A stretch of 15,714 nucleotides of DNA from JAFDVL01 sp031398365 (GTDB lineage Bacteria > Acidobacteriota > Blastocatellia > RBC074). The stretch is taken from the NCBI GenBank assembly GCA_031398365.1, contig JANNND010000131.1:1-15714 (forward strand). Reading direction: 5' to 3'. A model generated the notes under the pieces. It had not been told where the DNA came from, did no database searches, and worked only from the letters and a program-made list of their open reading frames with translations. Of the stretch, positions 14,380 to 15,714 are shown in pieces; within the stretch, counting starts at the first letter, position 1; the number at the start of each line of letters is the position of its first letter. A program made the position numbers and the translations under genes.

Positions 14380-14463
14380 AGTCTATAGAGTCTGTAAAGT
14401 CTATAGAGTCTGGAGAGTCGGAACAGCAAAGACTCGATAGACCCGACAGACCCTATAAACTCT
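14380..14463. repeat. Direct and inverted AGTCTATAGAGTCTG repeats in the speA downstream spacer
   Basis: AGTCTATAGAGTCTG occurs at 14380-14394 and again at 14398-14412 (period 18). Inverted, diverged copies lie at 14431-14442 (GACTCGATAGAC) and 14447-14463. The RNA could fold into a long imperfect hairpin in the 127-nt gap. There is no T-run, so read-through into the next gene is plausible. Confidence 0.7.
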
Positions 14464-14502
14464 CAAGGCTCTCTTGGACTCCCATTTACAGCACTTGACC
14501 AA

Positions 14503-15555
14503 ATGCTAAGAAGAATTAAAGGCGCAAAATATTTAACCAAACCGACCATTCCTCTCAACGTGGACCGCGACCGCAGCGTACCGGGCCTGCTGGACAAGAT
14601 GGAGCATATTTCGTTTCAAGGACGGAATCTGGCAATCGCGCAGCAACTCTGGCTTCAAATGTTGTCGGAAAATGCAGTGGTGATGATGGGCTTGAGCGGT
14701 GCCTTGATTCCCGCAGGAATGCGCCGACTGGTCGCCTACCTGATCAAAAATCGCTTTGTGGACGTGTTGGTCACCACCGGTTCGACGCTCTTTCACGATC
14801 TGCACGAAACGCTGGGGCGGCATCACTACATTGGCGATGCCAAGATGGACGGGGCGCAGTTACAAGAGCAATCCGTTGACCGTATTTACGACACCTTCGC
14901 TTCCGAAGAGGAGTTTCGCGAGGCCAACGAATGGATTGGTGGCTTTGCGCAACAACTCGAAAATTCACACGCCTATTCCACGCGCGAATTTATTCATTTG
15001 CTCGGTCGTGAATTGAGCGAAATCGCCACCGAAGACGGGATTCTGACGTCCGCCTTCAAATCGCGTGTACCTGTGTTTTGCCCCGCGATTGCCGACAGCG
15101 CGTTTGGCATTTCCATTGGCATTAGCCGCGTCGAGAAGAAAAATCCCTTCCAATTCGATGTCATTCAAGACGTCGTAGACATGTCGCAAATCGTCTCGAA
15201 AGCACGCTCCACGGGCGTGATCTTTTTTGGCGGTGGCACACCCAAGAGCTTCATCGCGCAAAGTGAAGCCGCCGCCGGGATGCTGAATGCTTCCGTGCGC
15301 GGACATAAATACGCCGTGCAGGTTACGACCGAAACCGAACATTACGGCAGCTATTCGGGCGCGGATTTCGATCAAGCGAATACCTTCGGGCAGGTCGCTA
15401 AGAACGCGCGCCACGTCACAGTCCATTGCGATGCGACGATTGCGATGCCGTTGCTGGTCACATCGCTTTCGCAAACGGCGGCGAAGGCGCTGCGCACCCG
15501 CAAGCGGATTCAATTCAGCTTCAATAACAAAGACTTAGGAATTAACCTGCCATAA
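14503..15555 (+). CDS. Deoxyhypusine-synthase-family protein without the catalytic lysine
   Basis: The protein has 350 aa and spans the whole DHS fold, an NAD-binding Rossmann-like enzyme. Visible family motifs are KYLTKP and SFQGRNL near the start, MMGLSGALIPAGMR (61-74), VLVTTGSTLFHDLHE (88-102), CPAIADSAFG (193-202) and FFGGGTPK (241-248). The active-site segment EHYGSYSGADFDQANTFGQV (279-298) aligns with the eukaryotic GSDSGARPDEAVSWGK. The lysine that forms the enzyme-butylamine imine (Lys329 in human) is Gln297, and the GGG..KHH histidines are replaced by Ser-Phe (249-250). Bacteria lack eIF5A, so a polyamine or other amine substrate is more likely; placement after speA agrees. No strong ribosome binding site precedes ATG 14503. 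Homologues start with the same KYL.KPT region. Confidence 0.85.
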   Translation: MLRRIKGAKYLTKPTIPLNVDRDRSVPGLLDKMEHISFQGRNLAIAQQLWLQMLSENAVVMMGLSGALIPAGMRRLVAYLIKNRFVDVLVTTGSTLFHDLHETLGRHHYIGDAKMDGAQLQEQSVDRIYDTFASEEEFREANEWIGGFAQQLENSHAYSTREFIHLLGRELSEIATEDGILTSAFKSRVPVFCPAIADSAFGISIGISRVEKKNPFQFDVIQDVVDMSQIVSKARSTGVIFFGGGTPKSFIAQSEAAAGMLNASVRGHKYAVQVTTETEHYGSYSGADFDQANTFGQVAKNARHVTVHCDATIAMPLLVTSLSQTAAKALRTRKRIQFSFNNKDLGINLP

Positions 15556-15560
15556 GCAGG
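15546..15560 (+). other. Short hairpin across the stop codon of the DHS-like gene
   Basis: CCTGC (15546-15550) and GCAGG (15556-15560) close a 5-nt loop, CATAA, that contains most of the stop codon. No T-run follows directly, so it is at best a weak part of the 3' end. Confidence 0.4.
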
Positions 15561-15570
15561 CGTGACAATT

Positions 15571-15666
15571 AAAAATGCGATACGGAGAGCGTGCGCGACC
15601 GGTGCCGAGGCAACCATCATGTTGTCAGGGGGGCAGGTCGCGCCCCCGCCCCCGAGCGCATTTTTT
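15571..15666. repeat. Large nested inverted repeat, probable 3'-end structure
   Basis: AAAAATGCG (15571-15579) pairs with CGCATTTTT (15657-15665) and GCGCGACC (15593-15600) pairs perfectly with GGTCGCGC (15636-15643). TGCC (15603-15606) pairs with GGCA (15632-15635), and CAAC (15611-15614) with GTTG (15621-15624) around a CATCAT loop. The outer arm ends in a run of six T, so it could act as a bidirectional terminator; its size and nesting also fit a small palindromic (REP- or MITE-like) element or a structured RNA. Confidence 0.65.
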
Positions 15667-15673
15667 ATTGTGA

Positions 15674-15691
15674 AGCCGGCTTATGGCCGGT
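15674..15691 (+). terminator. Possible second terminator hairpin at window end
   Basis: CCGGC (15676-15680) and GCCGG (15686-15690) form a short GC-rich stem with loop TTATG, followed by AT-rich sequence including ATTTTTT near 15703-15709. The T-run is 12 or more bases away, so termination strength is doubtful. Confidence 0.35.
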
Positions 15692-15714
15692 TAATTGCAA
15701 ATTATTTTTTATTT

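Noticed and set aside
15571..15666. tRNA-like cloverleaf
   Set aside because: The helices are nested in one axis, not arranged as four arms; there is no T-loop GTTCGA motif and no anticodon arm.

Overview
The window comes from a Gram-negative bacterium. It encodes a TolC-type outer-membrane protein, Sec and Tat signal peptides, and secreted enzymes. An acidobacterial host (Blastocatellia-like) fits the copper-ATPase architecture, the ydjC-like deacetylase and the speA plus deoxyhypusine-synthase-like pair. That placement is inference; no rRNA or other phylogenetic marker is present.

Region 1 (1-2595) reads as part of an integron gene-cassette array without a visible integrase. Four attC-like sites lie at about 1-110 (3' part only), 245-328, 941-1013 and 1553-1729, and a fifth, more degenerate one at 2483-2595. 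The cassette rule that the first bases of a cassette are complementary to the R'' core at its end holds exactly for two cassettes (GTTATGT/ACATAAC) and with one mismatch for a third. The cassettes carry: no ORF but a strong hairpin; a small secreted protein; a membrane-anchored, possibly OB-fold protein; and a reverse-oriented membrane protein plus XRE regulator operon with its own sigma70-type promoter. This stretch is visibly more AT-rich than the rest. An AbiEii/MNT-type nucleotidyltransferase gene (2687-3307) follows and may be a further cassette or accessory gene. The stretch 3308-3592 has no supported gene.

Region 2 (3593-4941) holds a VOC-fold protein and a secreted ChbG/YdjC-family deacetylase that overlap by 4 bp. 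An inverted repeat at 4969-5057 separates them from the next block.

Region 3 (5132-12201) is a same-strand copper-handling block. It has a small secreted Cys/His-containing protein, a CzcC/CusC-like outer-membrane efflux protein, a Tat-exported two-domain multicopper oxidase with two heavy-metal-binding (CPMHP) modules fused to its C-terminus, a P1B-type Cu-ATPase with two YHS and two CPMxP modules in place of HMA domains, and an unrecognised 13-cysteine protein translationally coupled to the ATPase. The likely division of labour is cytosolic export by the ATPase, periplasmic Cu(I) oxidation by the oxidase and outer-membrane passage by the TolC-like protein. No RND pump, membrane fusion protein or copper regulator is in view.

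Region 4 (12284-15714) starts at a near-consensus sigma70 promoter with a leader of about 150 nt. It encodes biosynthetic arginine decarboxylase (speA) and, after a repeat-rich 127-nt spacer, a deoxyhypusine-synthase-family protein whose catalytic lysine position is glutamine. This suggests a polyamine-related function other than classical eIF5A modification. The window ends in a large nested inverted repeat (15571-15666) and a second hairpin that probably end this transcript.
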